Shown in pieces: positions 30,839-42,027 of a stretch of DNA of 64,000 bases; position 1 is the first letter of the stretch, and the number at the start of each line of letters is the position of its first letter. A program made the translations under genes and the position numbers. The stretch covers positions 15,912,249 to 15,976,248 of the forward strand of contig OY759223.1 of NCBI GenBank assembly GCA_963662175.1. Direction: 5' to 3'. Origin of the DNA: Aradus depressus. Taxonomy: Eukaryota; Arthropoda; Insecta; Hemiptera; Aradidae. The notes beneath the pieces were generated by a model. It did no database searches, was not told where the DNA came from, and was given only the letters and a program-made list of their open reading frames with translations.

Positions 30839-31358
30839 AGTGGCGTACCTGCCCCCCCCCCCCCCCCCCCCCCACTGGTCAGAGCAAAAAATCAAGATTA
30901 CGAAAATTATGCTTTACTTAAATGTACATGTACAAAAGAAGACATATTACATTTTTTAAATATACATGAATATGATAATTTCAATTCCTCGTTCAAAATC
31001 GTCCTTTATGTTATACTTTATACTTTTAAAGCTGACTTTACATGCGCAGTAAAAATGCAAAGAGCAGCAGCAGTAAATGCACGCTATTGGCTGTGAGTAA
31101 TTTAATTCTAATAGCACAGAAACCACAGCGTGTATTTGCTGCTGCTGCGCTTTGCATTTTTGCTGCCAGAGAGACAGAGTAAGTATTACAGTCAGTGGTT
31201 ACCTCAGGGGGAGCCTCTAGGGGTCCGAGTCTCCCAAATTAATAACAAAAAGTCTGCAGCGCTAACCACGGAAACGGGCTGTGTCCCCGGGAGTCTATAC
31301 CCCCACCCCTGTAGCCTAACTTTGCCGCCCCCTGCTCAAAATCCTGGCTACGCCCCTG
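30839..31358. mobile_element. hAT MITE, 520 bp, inserted in family G
   Basis: Ends CAGTGGCGTACCTG and the inverse of CAGGGGCGTAGCCAGG. A perfect 8-bp target duplication TCTATATA lies at 30831-30838 and 31359-31366. A poly-C run (about 22 C, 30852-30873) lies just inside the left end. An internal inverted repeat of about 37 bp pairs 31045-31085 (ATGCAAAGAGCAGCAGCAG) with 31128-31165 (CTGCTGCTGCGCTTTGCAT). The ORFs here are chance. Confidence 0.92.
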
Positions 31359-31366
31359 TCTATATA

Positions 31367-31750
31367 TTCATTACATTGGCAGTTATTAGGATTTTTGAGT
31401 TAAATCCCCCTGCTCTTCAATCGTTTTCGCAAAAACGTTATATTGGCAGATATTGACATTTTTGAGTTAAGCCCTCCCCCTAAAACCCCCGATCTTTCGG
31501 CCGATTTGGCTGAAAATCAATAAGTGTCATCCATACAGGGTTCTGGATTTTTTTTATCACTTGAATGCGGGGTTACTCAAGCTTCTATATTAGGCCCTCT
31601 TTTTCTTCTTCGTCATCATTTATAACCAAGCACCTAACCTAAGATTATTGTCCACTTACCACACTATGGTTTGAAATAAGTAGAATTTGAATTGAAACAC
31701 AATATTCAATGGTTAATCAAATTTTATATATTTCATGAATTTGATATATA
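31367..31750 (+). repeat. Family G, continued
   Basis: ATTCATTACATTGGCAGTTA, then a second iteration to GGGTTCTGGATT near 31547. The remainder is unassigned AT-rich DNA. Confidence 0.5.
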
Positions 31751-32266
31751 GTAGAGTCCCACTAATCCGAACAACGATTATCCGGACATCCGAAAAAAAA
31801 CGAATTAAAATTTAGTAAACTAAAAATTTAATTTAGCGAGCGGTAAGTATGAAAATAATTCAAAGAGAGATTTTGCCTTGACTTACTAAGTTGGCTACGA
31901 TGAAAAAGTGCCCACAAAGACGGCGCGCGCACCCTATTTTCCACTATATTTCGTTTTTAAATATTAATTTCTACATTATAACATAACAGTATTCATTACT
32001 GTACTATAAATAAATTTTGAGTTTTAATCACAAAGATGTTTTGTTTTGTTAACCCTATCTCAGTTCGTAGGTCCAAAACATGATCTACGGTACACATTAT
32101 GTTATGTAGTACCTATTGAAAATAAAATTAACCTCAAGAAAAGGTGTATTTACGAGAAAAAAAAAAACGCTGAAATATTTATCATGTGTATTTTACAGCA
32201 AATTCCGTTTAATGTGGACTTTCGGTGATCCGGTCCCATCTAGTCCGTATAACCGGGGCTCTACTG
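31751..32266. mobile_element. Pogo/Tigger-like MITE
   Basis: Right end is the inverse of CAGTAGAGCCCCGGTTATAC followed by TA (32267-32268). The left end GTAGAGTCCCACTAATCCG lacks the first CA. Inner phrases (ATCCGGACATCCGAA; TCGGTGATCCGGTCC) are inverted relatives. The ORFs at 32046-32310 are chance. Confidence 0.75.
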
Positions 32267-32268
32267 TA

Positions 32269-32453
32269 CGACGTGCTTGCCTTCTGAACTCAAGATCCCA
32301 GGTTCGGTAACAAACTCTATGTGAATAAACATAGAAACAAAATTTAGAACTCATGTCGGGCTCATGTCCATTAGAGCGACGAAAGAGCTCTCTGGTAGTA
32401 GGCGATATGACCTGGTAGTTAAAGCCCGGGCATGAGTCATAATAACTAACTAT
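32269..32453 (+). mobile_element. tRNA-derived SINE, 5'-truncated and internally deleted
   Basis: Starts CGTGCTTGCCTTCTGAACTC and goes through a damaged B box (GGTTCGGTAAC). It then jumps to the last half and ends TCATAATAACTAACTA. It starts right after the MITE. Confidence 0.8.
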
Positions 32454-32757
32454 GCGAACGCATTACTTTCATATACCTAGTAATGCCAATATGAAATGAA
32501 TTGGAAAAGGAGAAGGGAGAAATGCAAAATTTATTTTATTGTTATCATATTGAAAAATGTATTACAAAAGTCTGCCTTAAGAATAATTACAGTACAGAAT
32601 AATAATAATCCATACAATATTACATAATAAACCAAAATATACACATTTAATAGGTACTAAATTAAACATCACATTCAACGTATACAATTAAAATCCGCGA
32701 CAAGGTATTCGTCAACTGAATAAAAAGCATTTTCGATAAGAAAAAAATTTAATTTTG
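32454..32757. other. Gene-free AT-rich stretch
   Basis: Nothing recognised. Confidence 0.3.
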
Positions 32758-33060
32758 AGGTTGTGGGTTCGTAGCCCGACCGAGGCTCTTAGTTTATTTT
32801 ATCTGAGAGATAAAATAAACTTAAGCACGCCGTCCTTCGGATGGGACGTTAAGCGATGGTCCCGAGCCTGTACGATGTCAGGTACTCGTTAAAGACCCCT
32901 GCTCTAGGTGAATAAAAATTTAGGGTAGGCAAAATTTAGGACTCCCACAGTAGAGTCGGGCTCATGTCCACCAGAGTGACGATAGAGCGCTCTGGTAGTA
33001 GGCGATATGACCTCGTAGTTAAAGCCCGGGCATGAGTCATAAAACCTAACCTAACCTAAC
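32758..33060 (+). mobile_element. tRNA-derived SINE, 5'-truncated, longest CCTAA tail
   Basis: Starts just before the B box (GGGTTCGTAGCCC) and has the full body. The tail is AAAACCTAACCTAACCTAAC, three CCTAA units and a partial fourth (about 33041-33060). Confidence 0.93.
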
Positions 33061-33824
33061 CTTTGATTTTGATTTTAAAATTTTTAAAGGCATGTCGCGC
33101 ACCGAACTTGGTAATTTGTTAAATAATTTACAATAAAGAAAATAAAAGCTATTCGTACTGTTAGCCTGAATTGTCTGGCAATATATCTGTCATTTTGTCT
33201 GCTGTTATGGTGGAGTATTTCGGATAGATGTGAGTAGGAACAACGATTTTGATGGAATAATTCAATGGATTGAAAAATAAAGATGCAACGTAGTTAGGAT
33301 TTTGCAAAATGGTTGGGTATTATATACGTTTTATTTTATTTATTATTTCTTTTAATTGTTTTCAAATTATGTTTTTTCAAAAATATTTTATCAAACTGTC
33401 AGATGATGAGGACAACCTCGAAAGCCAGCTATATAATAATAAAATCTGAGTAATATTTTGTATTTTGCAACCTTTACCAATGTGAATGTGAGTTCCTGAT
33501 ATTATTAATATCGACTGTAAAGTATCTTGATCCAACATCCGTTCCAGTGTCACAGGAAGTAACTGTACGTCTTACAACTGGTTCTACCACTAGCAGGAAA
33601 CTGAACTGATAACTTTGAAAATTATTTATAAAATTGAATTTAACTTGTTCGAAAATTTACTTCTTCAATGTTACGTTATAATAACTCAGTTTTATATAAC
33701 TCGTAACAATTTTGACTAAACATTAGCGTAGATGAAACCAAAAAAATGAAGTTTTCCTTTTCCAATTTATTTAAAAAAAAGTTGTTGTTGAATAAAAAAT
33801 TGGCAAAAATTGGCATTGCACTTC
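33061..33824. other. Gene-free stretch with a degenerate hammerhead-like core
   Basis: 33386-33430 reads CTGTCAGATGATGAGG, loop, CCTCGAAAGCCAGCTA. It has stem II GAGG/CCTC, GAA and stem III AGC/GCT as in the fold at 48301-48339, but the core CTGATGA is mutated to CAGATGA. The rest is unassigned. Confidence 0.4.
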
Positions 33825-34409
33825 CCCAGTTTTATCAATCTACTAGACCAAAATGAAACTTACGCTATAAATGCAATAAACCATAAAGGTAAACTATATT
33901 TATTAAATTAAATTCGCAGCATTTATAATAAAATTATTATTGATATAATAATATTATTATATTATTGATAATATTTATTCTCGTTAAACCGTAATTTGGA
34001 TACTCTATACAATTGTATACATCATAATAGGTTATAAATTATATACATCAGCTTACATTACATCTTAGAATAGAAAAACATATGAAAAGAATAATGATAA
34101 TAAATTAAAAATGAATATAAAATCCCAATCCGACCAAGGCCCTTTGGTTTATTTTATCTGGGAGGTAAAAAAAAAACTTAAGCACGCCGTCCTTCGAATG
34201 GGACGTTAAGCAATGGTCCCGAGCCTGTACGATGTCAGGTTAAAGACCCCTGCCCTAGGTGAATAAAAATTTAGGGTAGGCAAAATTTAGGACTCCCACA
34301 GTAGAGTCGGGCTCATGTCCACCAGAGTGACGAAAGAGCGCTCTGTTAGTAAGCGATATGACCTCGTAGTTAAAGCCCGGGCATGAGTCATAAAACCTAA
34401 CCTAACCTA
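33825..34409 (+). repeat. Duplicated segment, copy A (with SINE at 34130-34409)
   Basis: From CCCAGTTTTATCAATCTACT to the SINE tail, this matches 44608-45176 with scattered substitutions and small indels (shared: AAATTCGCAGC, CGTTAAACCGTAATTTGG, ACATCAGCTTACATTACA). The SINE part begins at CCGACCAAGGCCC, 5'-truncated at the same point in both copies, so the SINE predates the duplication or is mobilised with it. Its tail here is AAAACCTAACCTAACC. Confidence 0.85.
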
Positions 34410-34478
34410 TAAAATCCCTAATGTTAATGGATTTAATATAAACTGTTTTTATTATATTTTAAATTATAAATAATTTAT

Positions 34479-34793
34479 GTAGTTATTATGGCTCATGCTT
34501 GGGCTTTAACTATGAGGTTATATCGCCTACTACCAGAGCTTGTTCGTCATGATCTACTGTGGGAATCCTAAATTTTGCCTATCTATGTTTATTCACCTAG
34601 GTTAGGGGTCCTTAACGAGTATTTGACATCGCACACAGGACCATCGCTTAGCGTCCCATCCGAAGGACGGCTTGCTTAAGTTTATTTTATCTCTCAGATA
34701 AAATAAACTAAGGGCCTCGGTCGGGTTTCGAACCCACGATTTTGAGCTCAGATGGCAAGCACGCCGTACCATACCACTGAGCTACCGGCCCCC
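34479..34793 (-). mobile_element. tRNA-derived SINE, near full length
   Basis: Diverged minus copy with a complete head (GCTACCGGCCCCCTC on plus at 34777-34791). The tail is the AACTA variant. It faces the plus-strand SINE ending at 34409, 69 bp away. Confidence 0.88.
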
Positions 34794-35020
34794 TCTCAAT
34801 ATTTTATATGTGAATCAATCGATTAGAAATTCAATGCGGTGTTTTTGGTTTAGTTGTGTCTGTGAATACAAAATTCAGTATTGACACAAAATTTAGTATG
34901 ATGATTCAGAAGCAACTAAATATTTAGTTTCAGCCAAAAAACAGAAGAGGGAGAGCAAAAATGTAATTGATTAATTCTTGCTGGGGGTGTACATAGAAGG
35001 GGATTCACCGATTTTTCTAT
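34794..35020 (-). repeat. Family G, minus copy
   Basis: Reverse of the 5' half: TAGTATGATGATTCAGAAGC, GAGGGAGAGCAAAAATGTAA, then GGGGATTCACCGA at 34991. Confidence 0.55.
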
Positions 35021-37619
35021 TTTGTAACGTAGTTTTTGGAAAATAGTTAACTTAATTTTTATTAAATTATTACACATTAAAATGTGTCTACTTCTTATAA
35101 ATGTATCTATGTATTAATTTTTTTTTTATACTCATATATTTTTAAGTATTTATTTATTCAGTTTTTATTTAATTCATTTTACTTTTTTTATTAGTTTTGT
35201 TATTATTATTAATCATACGTGTATATCATAATTTATAAGCTATCTTAATCTATAAATTCTTTTGACAAATCCTATTATCATGTATTGGTTTAACGGAAAT
35301 GAATGCATTATTATTATAATGAAATAATCACTTCTCACTATATCAGTCATTTACTCATTAAGAAAACCTAGTCTCCAGTAATGTAAGTTGACCTGAAATC
35401 CCTCAATGTGGAACTCAGATCTTTAGAAAGGTTACAAGGAACTTTTCGGTGATACTTTTTGGAGAAAGTAATGACCTTTCAGTAGGCCCTCTCACTGAGT
35501 CCTCCTGATCTGAGAACAGAACGACTGATTAAAAACCAACTCAGTAAACACATTTTTCACTTTAATTAAAAAAAAAATACATAATATTTGACCTTTAAAC
35601 AGTTTAGTTACCTTAAATGGAGAAAAAATATATTCAGTTTATGTAAATCGACTAAAAAAGGTTATAAATCGCCAGAAATCTATTTCCCAGGCACGAAATA
35701 GTTTACTAATTTTTTGATCTTTCTGTGAAACCAATCTACCAATTTCATTGAAACAATGAAATTTCACAGGAATTTTAAATACATTCTAAATTCTGTGTTG
35801 AAAATAAATTAAGTATTAAATTAAATTCATTATCTCAGCAGTTATTAGTAGTTTTGAGAAGATGAACCCTTTATTGCATTGGTACAACATAGCGAAATTT
35901 TAAAAACACAAATTCGATTTTGAACAAGTAAAGATTTTACAGAGAGAAAAAATTTGTTTTAAAAGGGAAATATTAGAATATTTACATATAAAAAAAAATC
36001 ATTTCATGTCATTTCAAAACAGACTCAAATATGAATTATGTTTATGCTGAAACAATATGCTAATATTAATGTGTAATAGTTTGCTAAATATTAAATTAAG
36101 ATAGATTATTTTCTAATATTTCATTATAAAATAAAAATAGGTAGGACAAAGATAATTACAAACATGAAGTTAACTGGTTTGAAGAGCACTCCATGTTATG
36201 AAGTTCCAACTGCCATCTAGTGACTGAAATGAAAACTAAGATCAAGATTTTTAAACAAGAATATAATTAGCCATAAATATGAGAAAATAGTTTCTTTTTT
36301 TAGGCCATTTAGTGTTAAATGTTCATAAAAATTAAGTTCATACGAATAGTGATATATAAAGTGTGTTCATTAATTATTTATATTTCAATAGTTCTCAAAT
36401 ATAACAAGAGAAATTTTAGTCGCCATTCATAGAACTGAGAAACCGTAATAGTCACAAGTATTGCCGCTAGATGGTGCAGATGATTGAAAGTTGCCAGAAA
36501 ATCCAGTAGGGGGTGGGTTAGGCTTGTTCGACTCGTATGAACTTACTTACGCCTGTACATTAATTACATATATTTATAGTTGTGACATATAAAATATATA
36601 TACATAAGCTTTATATTTATAAAGCTGTGAAAATATATATTATATAATTTCAAAATCAGCTTAAACAACCCAAAAGTGATTAATTTGTTTGTGATTAAAA
36701 TACAAGTCAAATAATGGAAATTTTTTTTATAACGTAACATTTTCCAAGACTGTCAATACAGATATAAATCTGTACAAAATACAAATTGTAATGTATATAT
36801 AATTGTAAATATATTTAGAGTTATTAGATTTTTTTCATTTTTAGATCTTTTTCAAACTTAAATTTCTAAAATTTATTACTCCATAACTTGTTTTCTAGGT
36901 GAGACCATTCACTAGGTATAACAGAAAAAGATGCATCAAAAACCTGCCACAGTGGCAGTTTCAAGCCATTTTTGTGGACTTTACATACCAATAACTTACA
37001 TCTAACTCTCTCTCTCTCTGAGCATCTATAAAAAAATTCACCTAATTATAAACTTTTTCTGCTATCTGGTAGTGCATTTTTATCCGAAATGCGAAGAGAG
37101 GTTATTGTTGTTAGAAATGTTATATGTATGTTATATTATTTGTTCCTTCGGAGAAAATTGTAAAGAAAATGTTAATGTTAGACGACCGTTATATTTTCAT
37201 TTTTATATGTTAGGCATAATAATATCAATATTATCTAAGTATATCTTATAATAATTAATATTATTAATATCTTATAATAGTTTATAACATAATTACTTTT
37301 TTTCAATTATTATCATCAATTTTGTCAGTGATATACTTTTTACTTTAATACAATAAAAATAAAAAAAAAGATAAATATTACAGAATATTTTTTATAAATA
37401 TTCTTATAAATATTTGTTTTTAAATATATATAAATATTTTTTTTCTATATATTTCTCTTTCTTTTTCATTTTTATATTTATATTACTGTATATTTATATC
37501 TCTATTTTTTTACTATGTTTGACTCTTTGTGACCTGAGGAATATAAATATAAAATATTTATAGTTATATACATATAAATAGTCATTTATAAATATAAAAT
37601 TAGAATAATTGAATTAATA
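35021..37619. other. AT-rich gene-free region
   Basis: 2.6 kb of AT-rich DNA with no supported gene. 36205-36225 (TGCCATCTAGTGACTGAAA) and 36466-36482 (GCCGCTAGATGGTGC) are inverted relatives about 250 bp apart and may be MITE ends. A diverged family G block lies at 35740-35870. Confidence 0.4.
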
Positions 37620-38500
37620 ATAATTAAAACAAAAATAATAGATAATTAAATAAAATTACCTTTCCTGTAGACATTTTAGCTGGTCTTATAAATAAATTTT
37701 GATTTCTACAGTAATTTCTGATAAGGGAAAAAAATATCAAAAGTTCAAGACGTACAATTTTGAAGAAAGTGCACGCATTTAGAAAAATTTCAATTAAAAA
37801 ATTTTGATTTGGATTTCTTCTAAATTTACTAAAGAGATCCATCTTGTATTTCTAAATTTGCAAAAATGATCAATCTAATCCAAAGATATAATATATATCT
37901 TAAGGGTTAACAGGGAAAATGAATAGCATAGAATAAGAGAACTAATATTTGAGTTTATTTTTTACTTATCCTACATTTCAAATAAATTCAGAATATCAAT
38001 ATAAAAAAAAAAATCAATCATTACAATTAAAAAAACATCCTACAAACTAATTACTTACAACTATATCAGTATTTTTTCTGTATTATTATTGGCCATTATT
38101 TATATCAATGTTATTTTAAGCATATATATGTATGTACGTATAAATAAAAAATTCTTTTTCTCATCTATTTCACTGTTATTTTCACACCTACATGGTTCAC
38201 CACACCTTAACCCTAAAATTATTTCTCTCATTAGACTGTCCACTCTTCACACTATTTAAAACATCTGATTGTCGACTTGATTGGTTGTTCACATTTCGTT
38301 TTAAAACAAAATGCGACCAATCCATTTTTGTATATTTATTCACTAATTAAGTTATTTCACTCCTAACAGCTGTTTTTAAACATATAATAATAATTGATTT
38401 TATAATTTATTAATAATCTTCATGTTTGTAAATTTTTTTTACATGACGAACTACAATGAACAGAAAAATAAAAAAAACTTACTACATTATTAGACAATGG
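37620..38500 (-). repeat. Family R-A dispersed repeat, copy 4 (most complete uninterrupted)
   Basis: Minus strand, reading from 38500: leader matching 4775-4898, an ATG at 38325, exon-like block to about 38140, then the block shared with 1495-1860 and 29670-29960 down to 37620. It shows that the R-A pieces elsewhere belong to one element. Confidence 0.7.
38197..38325 (-). CDS. Short conserved frame of family R-A
   Basis: A 42-codon frame starting MDWSHFVLKRNVNNQSSRQS. The same start region (MDYSHFVLK) occurs in the copy at 5252. Family unknown. It may be the first exon of an element-borne gene, because copies share a GGTAC splice-donor-like site after the block. Too short to assign a function. 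Confidence 0.3.
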   Translation of the reverse strand: MDWSHFVLKRNVNNQSSRQSDVLNSVKSGQSNERNNFRVKVW

Positions 38501-38803
38501 TTATTTGACTGTCTCTAGTGTTAGACCATAATCTCTCCTGGCTACTCTTGGTATGGTTAATGTATAGTAATTTATAATATGTAATAAATAATATAATGTA
38601 ATTTTTATTTTATGAGGATTTGAAGGATTCACCGGCTATATACTTCCCCAGCACGAATTAATCAATTATGTTTTCGCTCTCCCTCCAAAGCCAATCGACC
38701 GTTTGAGCTAAAACTCAATATTTGACTTACATAATGACTTCAGAATCCTCATACTAAATTTTGTGTTCAAAAATTAATTTAATCGGCAATTATTAGAGTA
38801 TTT
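38501..38803 (+). repeat. Family G copy (38615-38795)
   Basis: GGATTCACCGGCTATATACT, TCCCCAGCACGAATTAATC, TTTTCGCTCTCCCTCC, then the first iteration, broken by the form-B SINE. The left 110 bp are unassigned. Confidence 0.6.
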
Positions 38804-39054
38804 AAGGGCGCCGGTAGGTCAGTGGTATGCGTGCTTGCTTACTAAGCTGAAGATCGCAGGTTCAAAACCCGGCTTAGGCTCTTACTTTATTTTATCTGGG
38901 AGGTAATAAAAAAAACTTGAGCAAGTATTCCTTCGGTAGGGACGTTAAGCGATGGTCCCGAGCCTGTGCGATGTCACAGGAAAGGGATAAGACTATTGGA
39001 TGCTTAGGTCCCTAGGTGTACACACCAGCCCTACCAAAAAATATATAGGTATGT
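38804..39054 (+). mobile_element. SINE, alternative-tail form (form B)
   Basis: Head GGGCGCCGGTAGGTCAGTGG, B box GGTTCAAAACC, shared body to GAGCCTGTGCGATGTCA, then the unrelated 3' part ACAGGAAAGGGATAAGACTA..TTAGGTCCCTAGGTGTACAC ..CAGCCCTACC and an ATATATA tail. It lacks the body half seen in form A. Confidence 0.85.
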
Positions 39055-39629
39055 CGTAGTCACTTAGTTAAAGTTTCATGAACTGCCGGTATATTGTGAA
39101 ATTACATTAAACGCCTAGGCTTTTCATTCGACACTTGATGTTCTACACAATCTGATTCGTTAAACCATGTTTTTGCGGTTTTAAGCTATTTTTATCTAAC
39201 TTCAGTGTTCAGTTCAAAGCTAATATAATTAAACAAATTGTGTTTGGCGATGGATAAAGGTGAAGAGCTATTTTTCAATCGTTATAATACATATTACAGC
39301 TCGAAACCAAACAAACGTCCGTCCATATTCAATAGAACAACTAAGAAAGCATATATTTCAAATATTTTTTTCTTTTATTTGTACTAAAAAACATATTATA
39401 AACATTAATAAATACAATTTACAGTTATTAAAGCATTTTTAAATCCTAATTGAAATATTTTTTGGCTTTAAATTTAATTTAAACATGATAAAATCAGATT
39501 TTACAATCTGCCTCAGTATCATTAAGGCATTTCATGAATCTTCTAAATGCCATACGATTGTGTACATAAAAAAAAAAATAGTTTTTTCATGAAATGACTG
39601 ATTTCACTCAAAACTATCAATATTTTATA
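39055..39629. other. AT-rich gene-free stretch
   Basis: Nothing recognised. Confidence 0.3.
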
Positions 39630-39956
39630 GTTAGTTATTATGACTCATGCCCGGGCTTTAACTACGAGGTCACATATCGCCTACTACCAGAGCGCTCTTT
39701 CGTCACTCTGCTGGACATGAGCCCTACTGTGAGAGTCCTAAATTTTGCCTACCCTAAATTTTTATTCACCTAGGGGAGGGGTCTCCTGACATCATACAGG
39801 CTCGGGACCATCGCTTAACGTCCCATCCGAAGGACGGCGTGCTTCAGTTTGTTTTACCTCCCAGACAAAATAAACTAAGGGCCTCGGCTGGGTTTCACAC
39901 AGGATATTGAGAGCTCAGAAGGCAAGCACGCATACCGCTGACCTACCGGCGCCCTC
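39630..39956 (-). mobile_element. tRNA-derived SINE, near full length
   Basis: Tail variant AACTAAC at 39630 (minus). Body complete except for a small gap near 39781. The B box is damaged (GGGTTTCACACAGG on plus). Head ends at 39954. Confidence 0.9.
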
Positions 39957-40240
39957 TTTTTAAGTATATATATATATATATATATATAATATATTAATTA
40001 TTTTCAATCCTTTAGTATTTTCAATTTATATATAGAATTTTATGTTGATAAAGTAATTACAACGAAAGTTATTAGAGTTTTTGTGTTAAGTCTCCCCTGC
40101 CTTTTATTTATGTTTTTATTATTATTTTGTTTTGATTTATGAACTCGAGACTTCGAAAAAAATGAAATTTCGTTGAAAATTGACCATGGGAAATTAGATT
40201 GACGCTGTCCAGAAAATACGTAGAGTTGGGGTGAATGTCC
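39957..40240 (+). repeat. TA microsatellite (39966-39990) and family G block (40020-40200)
   Basis: The (TA)n run is followed by ATTTTATGTTGATAAAGTAA..GAAAGTTATTAGAG and TGAAATTTCGTTGAAAATTG, a continuation of the family G copy broken by SINE insertions. Confidence 0.55.
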
Positions 40241-40640
40241 GATAATGCTGACCAGTCAGAGTGGTGGGGAAGCAACTACGAGTAGCTACGAGACTTTCTC
40301 CCCGTTCGTCAGCGCCTCTCATTCAGAGTGTTGGTAGACCTGTACCGGAGCGGTCCTGCATCAGTTCGCTAGCCTTCCAAGTCTTCATCACCTCCCCAAG
40401 TGTCATGGACGGCATCGTCTCTTATCTCGTCCTTTACAGTATTACCGTCCTCTCTTTCGTTGAAGTCATCGTTCTTGTTTTTGCACCGTTTCTCTTTGAC
40501 ATTGATCGATCCATCTACAATGAATATCTACAAATCCCCATCTAAGACTGATTGTTCACCAGCTGAAGATATGAGCTTCATCGGCGCCGATCATCGGAAT
40601 TCTCCAGCGTGAGAAGAACTATTCTGCACACTTCTAGTGT
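40241..40640. other. Orphan GC-richer island, unrecognised
   Basis: About 400 bp of balanced base composition inside AT-rich DNA. Two plus frames overlap (40261-40545; 40400-40612). The second ends with MNIYKSPSKTDCSPAEDMSF and a stop at 40610-40612. It could be the 5' UTR and ORF1 start of a retroelement, or a low-copy exon. No domain recognised. Confidence 0.3.
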
Positions 40641-41727
40641 CATCTTGACTGAAATTTTTGTGATATTTATTCTTTAATATGAACCTTTACTATTGTTTAA
40701 GCAATATTTATTATCCAGTTATAAGGTAATAAAAATATATTTTTTTAAATAATTTATTTTTCATTTTTTTTTCGACAGAGTTTGGCACAAGGCCCCCAAA
40801 CATTTCAGTGTCTCCTGAACACGTTTTAACCATTTTCGCGATGTCTGTCAGTGTGCATGTGATAGAAATTTTAATACGAAGATGCCATATAGGCTTACTT
40901 AGATCTTATTAGATACTGACTGAAAGCAGACTACTTTACTTCGCTTAAGCACATTTTACAAGATATCACCTATATTTATGAACTAAACAAAAATTTATTT
41001 AAATAAAAGTTGTAGAGAAAACAAAAATGCAAATTTTATATTAAATAAAATTTTTTATAGGCTTTCTGGATCACGAGATACATACCAAAAACTGTCTTAA
41101 AATCTTTTTAGACGTTAGCTTGATTTACGCAAAAACTAATAGTCCTATCGAAAAATTAGGTCCTACAAAAAATGTTCCTTAATAAATTTCCATTTATCAA
41201 AATTAGAAACAACAATTTATTTTACATTCTTCGGAGCGCTATCTCAAATCTGATGACACATTGCTTTAAAAATGAAATAAAGATTGTTTTTTTTTTTTGT
41301 AAGAACCGATGTTTCGATGGGACTAATCGTTTTTTCATAAATCATGTATCCAAAGTATAGGGGTAATCAAGTAATTGTCGTCGTTTTTTATATTTTTGTT
41401 ATTAGGGAGTCGGAACACATTAAATTGTGCAATTAACTTGTTTAATGTCTAGTTCTACAAAAAATATATACATATAATGTACCGGCATCGGCTCATTCAA
41501 CGTCAGCACAAAATTCAGGAGTAACATTTACAAAAAAAATAATAATAATCAAGATAAACATATGTTTTTAAAAACCAGTTCAGCCACCATCTTTAGCCAC
41601 AAATACAGTATTTGTTAGTAGTATTTGTGAAATATATTGTGAAATAGACAATTTTTTTATTGTTTTACAAAGTCTTTGCAAAAATTAAGTATCAGTACCA
41701 TTTACGTTTGCTAGTTATGTATATTTG
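40641..41727. other. AT-rich gene-free stretch
   Basis: 40795-40875 shares TCTCCTGAACACGTTTTAAC and CGATGTCTGTC with 16165-16225. Nothing else recognised. Confidence 0.35.
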
Positions 41728-41991
41728 TACAATTCTGAGATTACCTGAGTCTGTAACTTCTCAATCCCATGGGAAACCTCACAGAGGTGGGAAATCCTAT
41801 TGTTTTAAGGGAAAAATCTAACTGCAAAAATATATGGGCCTTCACATAAAATTAAAAAAAATAATAGGAACATAAAATTTTATGTTTAAATCCATATATT
41901 TTAGATTTTTATAAGAGAGTAGGAATTCCTTTCTCTGTGGTGTTTCCCTTGGGATTGGAGAGTCATAGACTCAGGTATTTCCAGAATTGTA
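41728..41991. mobile_element. Foldback MITE, 264 bp
   Basis: Arms of about 90 bp are imperfectly inverted: TACAATTCTGAGATTACCTG, CTCAATCCCATGGGAAAC on the left; inverse of TACAATTCTGGAAATACCTG, CTCCAATCCCAAGGGAAAC on the right. Possible TA duplication included in the ends. Forms a long hairpin if transcribed. Confidence 0.8.
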
Positions 41992-42027
41992 TAAATAATA
42001 AATATAATAAACCTAGCAACTTATATG

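Noticed and set aside
33040..33060. Interstitial telomere array
   Set aside because: Only three or four CCTAA units, always at SINE 3' ends; they are element tails, not telomere remnants.
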